From Spirogloea muscicola (lineage: Eukaryota; Streptophyta; Zygnematophyceae; Spirogloeales; Spirogloeaceae), in the NCBI GenBank assembly GCA_009602725.1, contig WELB01000192.1:144928-208927 (forward strand): 64,000 nt of DNA, given 5' to 3'. Numbering within the stretch: position 1 is the stretch's first letter; each line of letters opens with the position of its first letter. The position numbers and the translations under genes were made by a program. Positions 43,421-56,000 of the stretch are shown one piece after another. The notes beneath the pieces are model-generated. The model saw nothing but the letters and a program-made list of their open reading frames with translations, was not told the DNA's origin and did not search any database.

Positions 43421-46130
43421 GGGAAAATTTCGTGTGTTTGAAACAAACGAAGGCCAAATGGCCAAGTACAGAGGCAAACATATCTTAAGACCTACATAAC
43501 CTACAGTAGATTGACCCGCTCAGTAACCACGGGTCAATACATGAAGGTCGCTAACCGATGCCTGAATACTAGATGGCAGATACGAAGCCCTTTTGCCACC
43601 AACTAGAGCTCGCCCAGCTTTCTGGTGCAAAGCATTAGCCTGAGTACGCTGCAAACAGGCCGAAACTCGTCGTCGCAAGAACGACAGATATGCAGCTGGT
43701 CAGCCCATCTCAGCCGGAAACACATCTGCATGTCGTGGGTAGCCTAGATTTGGCTATGTTTTGAAGGAGAGTAAGGAAACGAGGACCTAAGCAGCCGAAG
43801 ATGTCGATTGCCGTAGGCAGGAGCTGATCACATTGGGGATAATCGGAGTAGTGCTGCAACTTTCTTCGTTCAGCACTGCCCACTGCGTGGCCAGCGATGT
43901 GTGTCGATGCTGGACCTTTACAGGCCTCCGTAACCACAATATCGACCAAGGCCCGTGGTCCTCCACCAAATTGCACGCCCCCAATGTCAAGTGTGCGGCG
44001 ATGATGACGTCCCTGGCATCCGTGGTGATAGGCATGATGTTGTTCACTTCCACGACCGCACGGTACCCGGCGTCGCGCATCAAATCCGCCAGGGCATCAC
44101 GGAGGAGGTTGTGGATGCCCACCACTTCTGGTCCAGTGGGGCATCGCAGCATGTGAGTGGCTCAGCACCCTCTGCACGGAAGCTGCACTCACACTGGCGC
44201 ACCCCAATCAGGCAGTTAGGTGGGAGGCCGAGGAAGAGTTGAAGCAACGTCCGAAAGGCCTTGGAGCTGATGCTGAAGGCGTTGGCCACGGCGTGTGAGG
44301 TGGTCCAGTCTGTGGCTCCAGGTGTGGCGAGGGAAGTAAGTCTTGCTAGGCTCCTTGGATTGTTGTGAATCTCTGGCAGCCTCCTCAAGCTTCTGCAACT
44401 CATCTTCCACTGCCGTAACCAGTCTGAATTGTGCCCCTCTATCCGAAGCTTGGGCGAGGGTGGAGAATGGCGTGAGTAGGGGTTGTGTAGAGGGGAAAGA
44501 GCCAATTGCCGAGTCACGGATGCTCCTCAGATCCGCTTAGAAGGGGAAGGAGCCTTCCTCCACATTGCGTGCGGGATCGTGGAGGCAAGGGTAGCGCATG
44601 GGAAGCACAGAGGCGATCTGGTGCCAGCAGCCCAGGAAGGCTGCTTGCGCCGTCTGCTCCAATGACCGGCAGCCTAGGCTGCCCATGCGAGTGGGGAGGG
44701 AAGCCTGGAGTGAAGATGAAGCGGAGGGGAAAGAGGAAGATCGTAGAAGGGATGCCAGGGACTGCAGCAGGGAGTTGTCGGATTCCTGGGAGAGCTCGCC
44801 CACCATGCCCATTGGGGCGACTGTCTGTTGCAGGTAGCATGCCCGTTGGCCGATGCAGCGGGTGAGAATGGCCAACGCCAGCTGTGTGTCCCCAAGGAGG
44901 GGAAGGGAAGAGAGGGGGGCGAGGTGTTTTTGGAGGCGTTCCCGCAAGTCCACCGCCACGTGAGCTGGTGTGCCGAGGGGAACCTTGAGGATGGCCAGCC
45001 CATTGGCAGGGGTCTGGCAGCCGTGGGGGAGCTGAAGGTTGGCGGGGAGACCGCGTGGGGACCACGCCACGCTCTTGGACGGGCAAACCTGCAGGCCCAT
45101 CGGGTCCAGTTCACAAACGAGCAAGGGGTAAGCCGCCATGACTTCAGCTGGAGGTCCAATGATGTGAGTATCATCGGCGTAGGAGGGGAAGAGGAGGTCT
45201 GGGTGTTGCCTCTGGGCGCGCCGTATAGCCTGACAATGTGCCAAGGCAAACAGGATTAGGCTAAGGGGATCCCCCTGGCGTGTGCCAGAAGATGACCACA
45301 GCGTCTTCCACGACTCTCCGGCTTGCCACAGCAGCCGCCCTGGGCGGCCATAGGCCATGAGGAAAAAGGGTATAAGGGAAGGGAAGTGGTGGTTGCGCAG
45401 CTCCTCCATGATGACGCTGCACTCCACTGTGTTGAAGGCGTTACTGATATCCAGCCCAAGGACCATCGTTGAAGGGTCCACGTCGAGAGCAGCGCGGATG
45501 CCGTGGACGAGGGCCTCTGCCCCGCAGGACATGCCAGCACCAAATTGGTGGGGTGAGAGGTGGTTGGTCAGCTGGGATTTCAGCTCGCTGCACACCGCCT
45601 TTGAAACCAGCAGCATGATAACCTCCGTCATCGCAATGGGTCTCACACCAGCTGTCGGCTTCGCAAGGGCCAGCAGGTGGCTGGAATTTAAGGCGTCGGC
45701 AATGCGTGGTGGAATGGCAGCCCTGGCGATGTGCCGGCAAGTGGACAGGAACAGGGAGAAGCTCCTCTCATCCCCATCAAGGACAAGGTCCTGTAGGTGC
45801 TCGCAGAGCCATCCAGAAGGGCCTCCAGACACCATCCTGGGGGCTTTGGTCTGGGCCACACGGAGCGCCTCTGCCGATAGGTCAAGAGGACTGGGGAGCT
45901 CGCCAGCCCAGGGCTCGAGGGGGTGTTGTGGAGGGGATTGGAGCTGTCGCAAGATAGCCTCCGTGGCGTCGTTGGTAGTAACTAGGGGGTCAGGGCAAAG
46001 GGCCTCGGACTCTGCATCCGAGGAGGCCGAGCCGGGGTCCGCAAGCCGAGCTATCTCATCAGGAGCAGGGACTGCAGGGAGGGGCTCGGGCTCCACAGCC
46101 GTCGTCGGGGAGGAGCGTGAAGAAGCTCAA
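43420..46130 (-). mobile_element. LINE family 2, most complete copy
   Basis: The minus-strand frame 46096-44537 (519 codons) is a reverse transcriptase: RMVSGGPSGWLCEHLQDL, ANSSHLLALAKP-type fingers followed by GVRPIA, VLGLDISNAFNTVECSVIMEE (motif A), SSSGTRQGDPLSLILFALAH (motif B), FPSYADDTHIIGPP (motif C) and SKSVAWSPRGLP (motif D). After a stop, other frames carry LARLTSLATPGATDW, the zinc motif CECSF...CDAPL, and NIMPIT, i.e. the restriction-like endonuclease part, then the 3' UTR and the GGCCATTTGGCC tail at about 43490-43430. The RT core looks intact; the C-terminal half has frameshifts. The 5' end is near 46130, where a diverged plus-strand region begins. Confidence 0.85.
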
Positions 46131-46500
46131 GGGGGCGTCGAAGGAGTGGGAAGGTCGGCCACTGAGGCAACGGCAGCCCTCGTTGCAGCAGTCAAGCTGC
46201 GCGGGTGCCGTACGGGCGAGGGGCGCGCCGCGACGGGCTGCGCGCCGCGCCGCGACCTCTGGCAACCGCCGCCATGGCGGTGGGGTGAGCCAGCGGGCGG
46301 TGGGCGGTGGGCGGTGGGCACCGCCGCGCCGGTGGCGCCCTTGCAGCAGCCTCTAGCTTGCGCAGCGGGGTTGCTCTTCCTCCCCTCAGCTCATCGGACT
46401 TCCCACTGCTGACCCGGGGGTCCCAAGAGCGCCCTGTCTGCCTAGCCTGCGGCTCCGTCAAGAACACCTGTATGCATCTGGCTGGCTTTCACAGCCGCTC
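46131..46500. other. Junction between two LINEs, GC-rich
   Basis: GC-rich sequence between the 5' end of the family 2 copy and the 5'-truncated family 1 copy. 46425-46510 (cctagcctgcggctccgtca, ctgtatgcatctggctggct) repeats text at 16452-16505, the 3' flank of the interrupted LINE. No gene. Confidence 0.45.
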
Positions 46501-48520
46501 TTTCAACATCAGCAGCCGCGTTCATCGAGGGGAGGCGGCCGACAGCAGCCGAGCATGGCCGCTGCAGTCGAGGACGGGCACACGCCAGGTGGTTCCTCTG
46601 GCAGGGTTCTTCTTTGCGCTGGCTCACAAGCGCGCTCTCAAGGCCACTGCGGCGGCGCACCCCGGCGTCCTCCTGCCGTCCTACGCCGACGACACCACAC
46701 TGGTAGGCAGCCCAGGGGATGTGTCAGCAGCCACCACCACCTTCCCAGAAGCAGCTGGCCGCCCTCGGCATGTCCATCCGGCCCGAGAAGTGCATCGCGT
46801 GGTCCCCGCGTGGCCTCCCTGCCCCCTTGCCCCTGCCGCCCGGGTGCCAGACTCCCCAGGCGGCCTCACCATCCTGGGGGTCCAATTCAGCATGCCGTCT
46901 TTCAACGACGGGCAACTGCGCGACCGGCTCCAGGAGCTCCTCCAACCGGTGGCCTGCCTCCCCAAGCTGCAAGATATGCAGCTGGCGCTTGCTATGCTCA
47001 CCAGATGCATTGTGCAGCGTCCCCACTACCTGCGCGGACGACCCCTCCCTGCCCCGAGGTGCTGGAGGCCTACACCAAGTTCGACGCGGGCGTGATGGCG
47101 AGCGTGGGGGCCCTCATCCGTCACCCGGGCTTCCTCGACTCGCCAGCTGCGGCGCACCAGGCCACTCTGCCCCCCGGCCATGGCGGCCTCGGCTGCCGCT
47201 CGCTCGCTCGCATCTGCAGGCCAGCGTGCCTCGGCAGTTGGGCTCAGGTCGCCACGTCGGTGGCACAGCGCTTTCTCCATGATGGGCGGCCCGTGCTGCA
47301 GCAGGCTGTGGAGGAGGTGGCGCATGGCTCATTGCCTTTTCAGGTGGCGCTCCGCTCAGCTCAAGACGAGTTACTTGCGGAGCACCCTGCCCTCGCAGAG
47401 AGCGTGGTCCCGTTTGCCCACCTTGCCCACTCCACCGACTCGCAAGCGCAGGCGCGGTACATGGCGGCAGTCGACACGGCGTCCTTCACGGCCTCGCTGC
47501 AGCTCCTCCCTCCCACAGACGTGCGCGGCCATGCTCGGCTGCTGTCGGCCGCCTCCCCTGGCGCGGCAGCCTGGCTCTCCGTGCTCCCCCTGTACGATGC
47601 CCTCAGAATGCCGGATGAACTCTTCCGTACGGCAACCATCTCCTGTTGGGTCTCCCCCCGCCCTGTCTGCTTGGCGTGCTGCAGTGTGAGTGTGGGGAGC
47701 GGTCGACGGACCCGGCAGAGCTGGCGGCGCATATCCTCCGCTGCGCCACTGGAGGCGGACGTACAGCTGCTCACGACCTCCTCCGAGACGCAATGTTCGG
47801 CATCTTCCAGGAGGCCGGATATACGGTGGCGATGGAGAATACTTCGGTCATGCCAATTCTCCAGAGGGTCGACGGACTCCACACGCGACGCGTCGACCTG
47901 GTGGCGTCCACGTTGGGCGGCGGCGCGAGCATCATTGCTGATTTTGTCACCACTGATGTGGTCGACCGCTCCAACCCGGGGCTCTCTGCCTCGCGGCTGG
48001 CCACGCTGCGGCGATGGCCGCTCGCAGCAAGGTGGCCAAACACGCCGACCACCCAGCTGCAGATGAGTTCGTCCCCCTGGCTGTGGACGTGCACGGGGCT
48101 CTCTGGTCCCAGTCGCTCGACCTGCTGGCCAGGCTTGCACGGCGCGGTGAGCCGGCTGACTTCAACGCCGCTGGCTCGTGGACCCAGGTATGCCGCCTGC
48201 GATTGTTAGTCTCCCTTCAGCGGTCCATGGCCCACGCCTTGCATCTGCGTGCTGGCCGTGCTCTCTCTGCGGCCTCCGGCTATCGTCAGAGGGATAGTTT
48301 TCCGGCAGCTAGTCTGTCGGATCCGAGGGTCCTCACTCGTGACTACTGAGAGGTCCATCCTCCCCAGTTCTGACATAGCATCTTCAGGGCCCTTCGTAGC
48401 TGCTTAGCGCTTTAGGCCCCTCCGTGGCCCCTTTGGACCTTTGTCAATTCTTTTCGGGCTGGCTCTTCCAGCCCCTATCGTCTATGGGCGAGCCCTTCCT
48501 GCTTTTCACAGCCCTTGCCC
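46500..48520 (+). mobile_element. LINE family 1, 5'-truncated plus-strand copy
   Basis: It starts inside the RT domain: GTRQVVPLAGFFFALAHKRA (motif B region) and VLLPSYADDTTLVGSPGDVS (motif C, intact YADD). It continues through MQLALAMLTRCIVQRPHYL, GLGCRSLARIC, PFQVALRSAQDELLAEHPAL, PGAAAWLSVLPLYDALRMPD, the zinc motif CECGE..HILRC, and the endonuclease core NTSVMPILQRVDGLHTRRVD with LGGGASIIADFVTTD. It ends HALHLRAGRALSAASGYRQ ... LSDPRVLTRDY-stop at 48348. Several frameshifts divide the coding region. The A-type tail follows to about 48520. It is almost identical to the minus-strand copy at 48.56-50.52 kb. Confidence 0.85.
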
Positions 48521-48559
48521 CATTGGGAGAGCCACCTCTTCTATGGGCGAGCCCTTCCC

Positions 48560-51400
48560 TCTTTAAGAAAGTGGCACTCCCAATGGGCGCAAGGGCTGTG
48601 AAAAGCCAGCCTGAAAGGAATTGACAAAGCTTCGAAGGGGCCAAATTGACGGAGGGGCCTACAAAAAGCGCTAAGCAGCTAAAAAGGGGCCTGAACATGC
48701 TATGTCAGAACGGGGGAGGATGGACCACTCAGTAGTCACGAGTGAGGAGCCTCGGATCCGACAGACTAGCTGCTGGAATACTATCCCCCTGACGAAAGCC
48801 AGAGGCCGCAGCGAGAGCACGGCCAGAACGCACAGATGCAAGGAGTGGGCCATGGACCGCTGAAGGGAGACTAACAATCTCATGCGGCATACCTGGGTCC
48901 ACGAGCCAGCGGCGCTGAAGTCAGCCGGCTCACCGCGCCTGCGGGACACAGCGCGCCGTGCAAGCCTGGCCAGCAGGTCGAGCCACTGGGACCCGAGAGC
49001 CCGTGCACGTCCACAGCCAGGGGGACGAACTCATCTGCAGCCGGGTGGTCGGCGTGTTTGGCCGCCTTGCTGCGAGCGGCCTTCGCCGCAGCGTGGCCGG
49101 CCCGCGAGGCAGAGAGCCCCGGGTTGGAGCGGTCGACCACATCAGTGGTGACCACATCAGCAATGATGCTCGCGCCGCCGCCCGGCGTGGACGCCACCAG
49201 GTCGACGCGTAGCGTGTGGAGTCCGTCGGCCCTCTGGAGGATTGGCATGACCAAAGTATTCTCCATCGCCACCGTGTATCCGGCCTCCTGGAAGATGCCG
49301 AACATTGCGTCTCAGAGGAGGTCGTGAGCAGCTGTAATTTCGCCTCCAGTGGCGCAGCGGAGGATATGCGCCGCCAGCTCTGCCGGGTCCGTCGACCGCT
49401 CCCCACACTCACACTGCAGCACGCCAAGCGGCAAGGACGGGGGGAGACCCAACAGGAGATGGGTTGCCGTGTGGAAGAGTTCATCCGGCATTCTGAGGGC
49501 ATCGTACAGGGGGAGCGCGGAGAGCCAGGCTGCCGCGCCAGGGGAGGCGGCCGACAGCAGCCGAGCATGGCCGCGCACGTCTGTGGGAGGGAGGAGCTGC
49601 AGCGAGGCCGTGAAGGACGCCGTGTCGACTGCCGCCATGTACCGCGCCTGCGCTTGCGAGTCGGTGGAGTGGGCAAGGTGGGCAAACGGGACCACGCTCT
49701 CTGCGAGGGCAGGGTGCTCCGCAAGTAACTCGTCTTGAGCTGAGCGGAGCGCCACCTGCAACGGCAACGAGCCGGTCGCCGCCACAGCCTGCTGCAGCAT
49801 GGGCCGCCCATCATGGAGAAAGCGCTGTGCCACCGACGTGGCGACCTGAGCCCAACTGCCGAGGAACGCTGGCCTGCAGATGCGAGCGAGCGAGCGGCAG
49901 CCGAGGCCGCCATGGCCGGGGGGCAGAGTGGCCTAGTGCGCCGCAGCGGGCGAACTTGAGGAAGCCCGGGTGACGAATGAGGGCCGCCACGCTCTCCATG
50001 ACGCCCGCGTCGAACTTGGAGTAGGCCTCCAGCACCTCGGGGCAGGGAGGGGTCGTCCGCGCAGGTAGTGGGGAAGCTGCACAATGCATCTGGTGAGCAT
50101 AGCAAGCGCCAGCTGCATATCTTGCAGCTTGGGGAGGCGGGCCACCGGTTGGAGCAGTTGCCCGTCGACAAACGACGGCGTGCCGAATGGGACCCCCAGG
50201 ATGGTGAGGCTGCCTGGGGGAGTCTGGTACCCGGGCGGCAGGGGCAAGGGGGCAGGGAGGCCACGCCGGGGACCACGCGATGCACTTCTCGGGCCGGATA
50301 GACATGCCGAGGGCGGCCACCTGCTGCTGGAAGGTGGCGGTGGCTGCTGACACATCCCCGGGCTGCCGACCAGTATGGTGTCGTCGGCGTAGGACGGCAG
50401 GAGGATGCCGGGGTGCGCTGCCACAGTGGCCTTGAGAGCGCGGTTGTGAGCCAGCGCAAAGAAGAACCAGAGGATCCCCATGCCGTGTGCCCCTCCTCGA
50501 CTGCAGCATCTCCACCTAGCCACTCCCTGTCCGCCAGAGAAGGTCGCTGGGCTGACCGTAGCCAAGGCGGAAGAAGGGAAGGAGGGAAGGGAAGGCCGCT
50601 CGCAGCTCCTCGGCGATGGCGCTGCGCTCTACGCTGTTGAAGGCGTTTTGGACATCGACAGTCAGGACCATCCAGTCAGGGTGGAGATCCAGGGCCCGCG
50701 CGGACGCCGTGGACGACAGCCTCCCCGCTGCTGTGTAGCCCAGCGCCGTGTTGATGTAGGGCAAGGTGGGTCTGCGCCTGCCCGAGATGTTGCTGCTACA
50801 GCGTGCAGGCCACCAGCCGGTACAGAACCTCGCCGATGGCAATGGGGCGGACTCCGCCTTTGGTCTTGGCGATGGCGAGGAGGGTGCTGGAGCAGAGCAC
50901 CGAGCGGGTAGCAGCAGGAACCTTGTCCTGGGCCACGAGCTGACAGACTTGGAGCAGCGCCTGGAAGTCGGAGGCCTCGCCCTCCAGGAACAGCTCACGG
51001 AGGTGCTCCGTGAGCATGCCAGAGGGGCCGTCTGCTGCTGCTCTGCGGCTGCTCTGCAGTACCCGGCGGAGGGTTGCGGGGTCGAGGGGCACCGCCTCGG
51101 GCGGCTCGAAGGAAGGCAGCCAGGGGAGGGAGGGGCACGGGCGTCGGGATGGAGGGCGTCCAGGGCACGTCTGGTTGTCGAGGTCGGTGGAGGCAGCGAA
51201 GAGTCCTCAAGTGCTTGCACAGCCCGCGAGAGCTCGCCGGCGTGTCTAGAGCGAAGAGCACGCCGGATGGCCGCTGCTCTGTCGGACGACGACTCCCCAC
51301 GCCGGGCGTGGCGACTGGCGGCGGCTGCTGCCACTGCGGCGTCGTGTTGCGCCAGGAGCTCCTCCCATCGCCCGTTCTCAAAGAGGTGAATGCGTTCCAG
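48560..51400 (-). mobile_element. LINE family 1, minus-strand copy
   Basis: It begins abruptly at about 51400 with LERIHLFENGRWEELLAQHD, equivalent to LLERVQLFESGHWEEILARH of the longest copy, so only the N-terminal zinc-finger part is missing. RT motifs: MVLTVDVQNAFNSVERSAIA (motif A), a frameshift near 50500, then LLPSYADDTILVGSPG (motif C). The zinc motif CECGE...HILRC and the endonuclease NTLVMPILQRADGLHTLRVD with GGGASIIADVVTTD follow in other frames. The C-terminus and A-type tail end at about 48560. There are at least three frameshifts. Its 5' end lies directly on a B-type tail (51400-51465). Confidence 0.85.
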
Positions 51401-51465
51401 AAGGATTCGCGCCCATAGAAAAGAGGGGCTGGCCAAGCCAGCCCAAAAAAGAATGGACAATGTCC
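51400..51465 (-). repeat. LINE tail, B type
   Basis: gcgcccatagaaaagagggg, then ctggccaagccagcccaaaa and gaatggacaatgtccaag: the B-type tail on the minus strand. The preceding LINE copy starts at its very tip. The stem here is GGGCTGGCTTGGCCAGCCC. Confidence 0.75.
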
Positions 51466-51714
51466 AAGTTTCGTGCTTTCGCGTCTCGCCCGTCTCCGGG
51501 CGAGCCCGACTATATCTTAGGCACACCCCCCCGCCACCGGCAGGGGAGAGTACCCATCGCCATCTAGTCTGTGAACCGGTCATCCATTCGCCGCAGCGCG
51601 CTCGACGCTGCGGCGGGCAGGACCCGGCTGCGGATCGCCCATCGTCCCACGCGGTGGTGGGATGCATCTCCGACGTTGTCGCCATACCCGAGGTCGTTAG
51701 CCTGGCCACGACGC
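51466..51714. other. Unassigned spacer between LINEs
   Basis: No recognised feature. A short frame continues from the tail into the next fragment, but it has no conserved content. Confidence 0.35.
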
Positions 51715-52165
51715 CCTTTCGGTCGACGGACCCCGCGGAGCTAGCGGCGCATATCCTTCGCTGCGCCACTGGCGGAGAGCGCACAGCCGCTCACGACCTC
51801 CTCCGCGACGGTATGTTCGGCATCTTTCAGGAGGCCGGATACACAGTTGCGATGGAGAATACTTCTGTCATGCCCATCCCCCAGAGGGCCGACGGACTCC
51901 ACACGCGCCGCGTCGACCTGGTGGCGTCCACGACGGGCGGTGGCGGGCGCATCATTGCCGATGTGGTCACCACTGATGTGGTCGACCGCTCCAACCCGGG
52001 GCTTTCTGCCTCGCGGGCTGGCCACGCTGCGGCAAAGGCCGCTCGCAGCAAGGCGGCCAAACACGCCGACCACCCGGCTGCCGACGAGTTCGTCCCCCTG
52101 GCTGTGGACGTGCATGGGGCTCTCGGATCCCACTGGCTCGACCTGTTGGCCAGGCTTGCACGGCG
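51715..52165 (+). mobile_element. LINE family 1 C-terminal fragment, runs into gap
   Basis: One open frame reads DPAELAAHILRCATGGERTA (end of the zinc motif), GYTVAMENTSVMPIPQRADG, LHTRRVDLVASTTGGGGRII, ADVVTTDVVDRSNPG, and FVPLAVDVHGALGSHWLDLL. This is the cleanest copy of the endonuclease region in the window, without a frameshift until the gap at 52166. It is 5'-truncated just before the zinc motif. Confidence 0.8.
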
Positions 52166-53091
52166 NNNNNNNNNNNNNNNNNNNNNNNNNNNNNNNNNNN
52201 NNNNNNNNNNNNNNNNNNNNNNNNNNNNNNNNNNNNNNNNNNNNNNNNNNNNNNNNNNNNNNNNNNNNNNNNNNNNNNNNNNNNNNNNNNNNNNNNNNNN
52301 NNNNNNNNNNNNNNNNNNNNNNNNNNNNNNNNNNNNNNNNNNNNNNNNNNNNNNNNNNNNNNNNNNNNNNNNNNNNNNNNNNNNNNNNNNNNNNNNNNNN
52401 NNNNNNNNNNNNNNNNNNNNNNNNNNNNNNNNNNNNNNNNNNNNNNNNNNNNNNNNNNNNNNNNNNNNNNNNNNNNNNNNNNNNNNNNNNNNNNNNNNNN
52501 NNNNNNNNNNNNNNNNNNNNNNNNNNNNNNNNNNNNNNNNNNNNNNNNNNNNNNNNNNNNNNNNNNNNNNNNNNNNNNNNNNNNNNNNNNNNNNNNNNNN
52601 NNNNNNNNNNNNNNNNNNNNNNNNNNNNNNNNNNNNNNNNNNNNNNNNNNNNNNNNNNNNNNNNNNNNNNNNNNNNNNNNNNNNNNNNNNNNNNNNNNNN
52701 NNNNNNNNNNNNNNNNNNNNNNNNNNNNNNNNNNNNNNNNNNNNNNNNNNNNNNNNNNNNNNNNNNNNNNNNNNNNNNNNNNNNNNNNNNNNNNNNNNNN
52801 NNNNNNNNNNNNNNNNNNNNNNNNNNNNNNNNNNNNNNNNNNNNNNNNNNNNNNNNNNNNNNNNNNNNNNNNNNNNNNNNNNNNNNNNNNNNNNNNNNNN
52901 NNNNNNNNNNNNNNNNNNNNNNNNNNNNNNNNNNNNNNNNNNNNNNNNNNNNNNNNNNNNNNNNNNNNNNNNNNNNNNNNNNNNNNNNNNNNNNNNNNNN
53001 NNNNNNNNNNNNNNNNNNNNNNNNNNNNNNNNNNNNNNNNNNNNNNNNNNNNNNNNNNNNNNNNNNNNNNNNNNNNNNNNNNNNNNNNNNN
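52166..53091. other. Assembly gap (926 N)
   Basis: The gap separates a plus-strand and a minus-strand copy of the same LINE family, each cut at the same part of the C-terminus. It probably hides their two 3' ends in tail-to-tail orientation. Confidence 0.95.
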
Positions 53092-56000
53092 TGGGCAAGG
53101 GAGCGTTGAAGCGATACGGCCAGGCGCATGCGGAAGACTTGTGCGAGCGACCCGGCGGCGTTGAAGCCGGGCATCGCCCCCGGCAGACCCGGCCGCCGGT
53201 CAATGGCCTGGCGAGCAAGCCGCTGAATGAGATCCAGCCAGCGGCTGCCGAAAGCCCCGTGTACATCCATCGCCAGGGCCGCGAATTCATCCCCCACCGG
53301 GTGATCAGTTTTTTTCGCTCCTTGCCCCGGGCCGCCTGGCCGACCGCGTGCCCTGCAAACGACGCCGATCTGGTGGGGTTTGCGGAGTCGATGCAGTCAG
53401 TTGTCACCACATCAGCGATGATGCGGGGGCCGCCGCCGGGAGGGACGGCGACCAGGTCGGCGCGTCGCGTATGGGGCTGGCCGTCCGCGCCCAGCTGAAT
53501 GGGCATGATTGAGGAGTTCTTCACCGCAACCTTGAAGCCCGCCTCCGAAAACACCCCCTGCATACCGTCGCGCAGGAGGTCGTGGGAAGCGGTCCGCTCC
53601 CCCCCGTGGGCGCAACGGAGCATGTGGGCGGCCAGCTCCGCAGGATCATCGTGTCGGGCACCGCACTCGCATTGAGGGACGCCCACGAGGCAGGGTGGGA
53701 GGAGGCCCAAGAGCCGGTGGACCGCCGTCCGGAAGACCTCGTCAGGCATAGTGAGCGCCGCGTGGAGTGGAAGCGCTGATAGCCACGCCGCCGCCCCAGG
53801 GGAGAAGCTCCACCACCTGGTCGGAGGCCGCTTTTCAACCAGCGCCGAGAAGCGTGCCTGGGCACGCTGGTCTGGGGTGTGGGCGAGGTGGATGAAAGGA
53901 ACAGCCTGTTCCGACATGCGGGGGTGGACCGCCAGGAGCCCATCGCGGGCAGAGCGGAGGGCAACCTGGAAAGGCAGCTGACCGATCTCCACCTCAGCTG
54001 CCACCCGCTCCAGGGCGCGCTGGCCGTGCACGAGGAACCTCTGGCTCATTGGGGCTGCCACCTGAGCCCAGCTACCCATGTAGGCCGCCTCGCAGCCGCG
54101 GGCAACTGAGCGGCATCCCAAGCCGCTACGGCTGATCGGCAGGCTGGCCTGCAGCAGCGCTGCTGGTGTGGTGAGGAACGCGGGGTGCTGCACCAGGGTG
54201 GCCGCGGACGCCAGGATGCCGGAGTCAAAGGCCGCATACGCTGCCTTCACCGCCGACGAGGGGGGGATGGTGCGGGCCAGATATTGTGGCCGCTGCGCAA
54301 TGCACCGAGTCAGCATCGCAGACGCAAGCTGCATGTCGTGCAGCGTATGGAGACGGTCCGCTGGCCGGAGGTGTTCCTGCAGCCGCGCCTGCAGCTGCTC
54401 CGTCACGAAGGCAGGTGCGCCTAGGGGGACGCCGAGGAGGGTGAGGCCCCCGCTGGTGTCTGGCAACCCTCGGGCAGGCGCAGGTGGGCTGGCAGGCCCT
54501 GAGGGGACCAGGCGCTGCAATTGTCCGCCCGAATATCCAGGCCGATCGCGTTCAGCTGCACTTGGAGGGTGTCAAAGGCAGCTGTGACATCCTCCGGCTT
54601 CCCCACCAGCGTGGTGTCATAAGCGTATGTCGGCACGAGGACGCCGGGGTGAACCGCGACCGTTGCCTGGAGCGCACGGTGGTGTGCCAACGCATAATAG
54701 ACTTCCGCCATTGGATCCCCTTGGCGCGCCCCCCTGGTGGAGTGGAGGGTCACCAGCCCATCACCCCCCGCCCGCCACTGCAGCTCGCAGGGCTGACCGT
54801 ACCCCAGCCTGAAGAAGGGTAGGAGGCTGGGGAAGGCCTCTCTCAGCTCCTCCGCGATGACGCCACGATCAACGCGGTTGAAGGCGTTGCGGACGTCGAC
54901 CGCCACGGCCACCCACTCGGGGTGCAGGTCCAGGGCGGCCCGTACGCCGTGCACGATCGTCTCACCGCCGCTCCGCAGCCCCGCACCAGACTGTTGGGGC
55001 GCCAGGTGTGCCTGGGCCTGCCCTGCGTGCCGTTGCCAAAGCGCGCGCCCCACCAGGCGGTAGAGCACCTCACCGATGGCGATGGGCCTGACCCCCCCAC
55101 CGGCCTTGCTGAGCGCCAGCAGCGTACTGGTGCACAGGATGCCGCGAACGCTGGCCGGGACCTGGTCGCGAGCGAGGAGCTGGCACACCTGGTGGAGCGC
55201 CTGGAAGTCGGCCGGGTCGCCCTCCAGGAAGATCTCCCGGAGATGCTCGGTGAGCATGTGTGAAGGACCTCCCGCGGCCGCGCGACGGCTGCTCTGCAGG
55301 GCCCTCCGCAGGGCGTCGGCTTCGAGGACCACCTCCTCCGGCGGTGCGAAGGCGGCCAACCACGGTGGCAGAGGGGAGCTCGCCGGGGGGTGCAGGGAGT
55401 CCAGGGCCGCCCAAGTCGCCGCATTGGTCGGCGCCAGCATCGCATCGTCGAGGGCCTGCACAGCCCTGGAAAGCTCACCCGCGTGGCCGAAGCGGAGTGC
55501 CCGACGGACGCTGGCGGCCCTGTCGGGCGCTGCCCCTGTGCCCCCACGGTTGGCCGCAGAGGCTGCCACGGCGGCGTCATGACGCGCCAGAATCTCCTCC
55601 CAGTGCCCGCTCTCGAACAACTGGACGCGCTCCAGCAGGGGCTGCTGGCCTGCATGCGGCTGTCGGGAGAGGCACGCCCGAGCAGCAGCCGGGGGAAGAG
55701 GAGGAATAGCTTCCACGCCGCCTCGTCCCGGTGGTCCGCGACGAGACGCTGCGTCACCGGGCGAAGCGCGCGGCGGAGGTGCGGGCGCACCCAACGCGGA
55801 ACGTGGCGGAGGAGCGGCAGGGCCGCCTGGCGGTGGACTGCGGCCAGGTCGAGGCCAGCCAGCCACTGCCAGTGTTGAGGTGTGGGCGGGGACGACGCGG
55901 GAGGCTTGCCTGGTCTGCCCCGACGACCACCCGCTGCCGCTGCGCTCCGCGCCTGTGCTGCGCGGTTGTTACTGCACGTACAGGCTCGCTCGTGGTTGGC

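Noticed and set aside
51390-54520. Very long frames crossing the 926-N gap on both strands
   Set aside because: They join two separate LINE copies in opposite orientations through unknown sequence.
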